A stretch of 43,939 nucleotides of DNA from Candidatus Saccharimonadota bacterium (GTDB taxonomy: Bacteria > Patescibacteriota > Saccharimonadia > Saccharimonadales > Saccharimonadaceae): contig RYWJ01000005.1 in the NCBI GenBank assembly GCA_003979185.1, positions 1 to 43,939 of the forward strand, read 5' to 3'. This document shows positions 43,084 to 43,939 of this stretch, piece by piece; position 1 is the stretch's first letter, and every line of letters starts with the position of its first letter. Under the pieces are notes generated by a model. The model was not told the DNA's origin. It searched no databases and saw only the letters and a program-made list of their open reading frames with translations. The translations under genes were made by a program, and so were the position numbers.

Positions 43084-43939
43084 TTAGCTAGTAGCGACGC
43101 AGCGTATGGAGAAGCCGTAGTAACGGAAGTAGCTGTCGGCCGGGAGGACATTGGAGCTAAGGAAGACCAGGCGGTACGCGTACTGACTATTACTAGAGTC
43201 GACAGTACGTGACCAATAGTTGCCGTAGGAGCCGACAACGTTCAGTGAGCTATCGCGGACGTCCCCGGCATAAGGGAAGTTGTAGGGAGCAGAGCGGATC
43301 TTGTTAGAACCGTCAGCACTGTTAGTGATGCCAGCGGCACTAGTAAAGTTAGTGTAAGAGCCATTACCAGAGTTTGGTGGTAACTTCCACCCCTTTGGAC
43401 AAATACTCCAAGGCGCATCGCCACTTGTGATGCCGCTAGTATTAGCTTCTGCTACTGCTGCAGACCAATTGTAATATGTTCCATTGGTGACGTTATTAAA
43501 AGTCGCAGTGGCGGGTTCATAACTTTTATTCTGCCATTCTACCGTTGTCCCTGACCCTATCACAGTTTCTGGCATGGTAAAACTATCAACATCTGTATCT
43601 ATATCAGTAAGGGTGGCACTATGCCCAGCTGTAGCTAAACTTTGCGTAGTTAGTCTCAAATTCTCCGTCATCCAGCAATTCCCATCTTCATGTTTGCGGA
43701 TGGTATAAGTACTGTTGTCGCGAGTGTCTTTAAGTGTGGTGGTATCACCTATCTTAGCATCTTTGCAGATTTGGGTAGTCATTTGTTGCATATTATCTAT
43801 ACCAGCAAATAGTAAGGCTTTTGGTGTAGCTACCATACTCAACATCACCCTAGCTTGATAATGTCCGGCTTTAGCATCATTAGAAAACTTGGCTGCAAAC
43901 ACTAGCTTCTTAGTAAAGTTAATTGCATTGTTACTTATA
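43084..43939 (-). CDS. FISUMP-domain protein, 5' part beyond the window, with DGR-like variable C-terminus
   Basis: The frame is open to the right edge, so the N-terminus is missing; about 284 residues are visible. TKKLVFAAKFSNDAKAGHY aligns with TKQLTFAVRFSNDAPSGHY of the complete FISUMP protein. The FISUMP domain follows (KHEDGNCWMTENLRL, CPKGWKLPPNSGNG, SYGNYWSRT). The last 65 residues (43281-43084) are nearly identical to cassettes A and B at fixed positions but differ at scattered codons. In these the third base is usually kept. Two extra codons occur in the SSNSQYAY part. This looks like the expressed target of sequence diversification. The protein should be exposed on the cell surface. 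Confidence 0.85.
   Translation of the reverse strand, partial: ISNNAINFTKKLVFAAKFSNDAKAGHYQARVMLSMVATPKALLFAGIDNMQQMTTQICKDAKIGDTTTLKDTRDNSTYTIRKHEDGNCWMTENLRLTTQSLATAGHSATLTDIDTDVDSFTMPETVIGSGTTVEWQNKSYEPATATFNNVTNGTYYNWSAAVAEANTSGITSGDAPWSICPKGWKLPPNSGNGSYTNFTSAAGITNSADGSNKIRSAPYNFPYAGDVRDSSLNVVGSYGNYWSRTVDSSNSQYAYRLVFLSSNVLPADSYFRYYGFSIRCVATS

Noticed and set aside
1..43939. CRISPR array, integrase or transposase
   Set aside because: No regularly spaced direct repeats and no such proteins were seen on either strand.

Overview
The window reads as chromosomal DNA of a small-genome bacterium of the Candidate Phyla Radiation, most likely a Saccharibacterium (TM7). The reasons are the gene mix (FISUMP surface proteins, LemA/HtpX, a Mur-ligase/FemAB cell-wall operon, many orphan membrane proteins), short intergenic gaps, and TGA used as an ordinary stop. 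The taxon is an inference from gene content; no rRNA is present. One tRNA (Cys) was found, and no CRISPR array, integrase or transposase.

Layout. Positions 1-1150: a structured RNA leader read leftward, a flavin-type oxidase-fold gene, an inverted-repeat element, and an orphan C-terminal cassette of a FISUMP protein. 1248-8120: ppa, a two-component pair, an ABC exporter, glyS, a membrane protein and a flavin-reductase/rubredoxin fusion. 8121-13361: a secreted orphan protein, a CPTC membrane protein paired with a DsbA-like protein, hisS, and a single-pass surface protein. 13415-15690: a full FISUMP gene with promoter and structured leader, then a second orphan cassette, followed by tRNA-Cys. 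16029-22399: an ATP-grasp enzyme, three membrane or disordered proteins, lemA-htpX and a polytopic protein. 22459-31241: ligA, uvrB, tuf and rpsJ with three orphan units interspersed. 31332-36839: a five-gene overlapping operon (Mur ligase, hydrolase, DegT aminotransferase, two FemAB enzymes). 37010-42986: a HdeD-like protein, galU, a small membrane protein and dnaE. The right edge holds the 3' part of another FISUMP gene.

The most notable signal is spread over three loci. The FISUMP C-terminus at 43084-43281 and the two gene-less cassettes at 957-1148 and 15495-15686 are near-identical except at scattered codons. Those codons mostly keep their third base and differ in the first two. This is the footprint expected of adenine-templated mutagenesis by a diversity-generating retroelement (DGR). 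No reverse transcriptase or template repeat is in the window.

The second notable signal is an RNA leader seen twice (42-178 and 15257-15396). It starts at the predicted transcription start, keeps the same interleaved stem order with different sequences, and ends in a U-run. It looks like a transcription attenuator in front of FISUMP genes. A further general trait is the frequent leaderless arrangement, with a -10 box 6-8 nt before ATG, used by at least nine genes.
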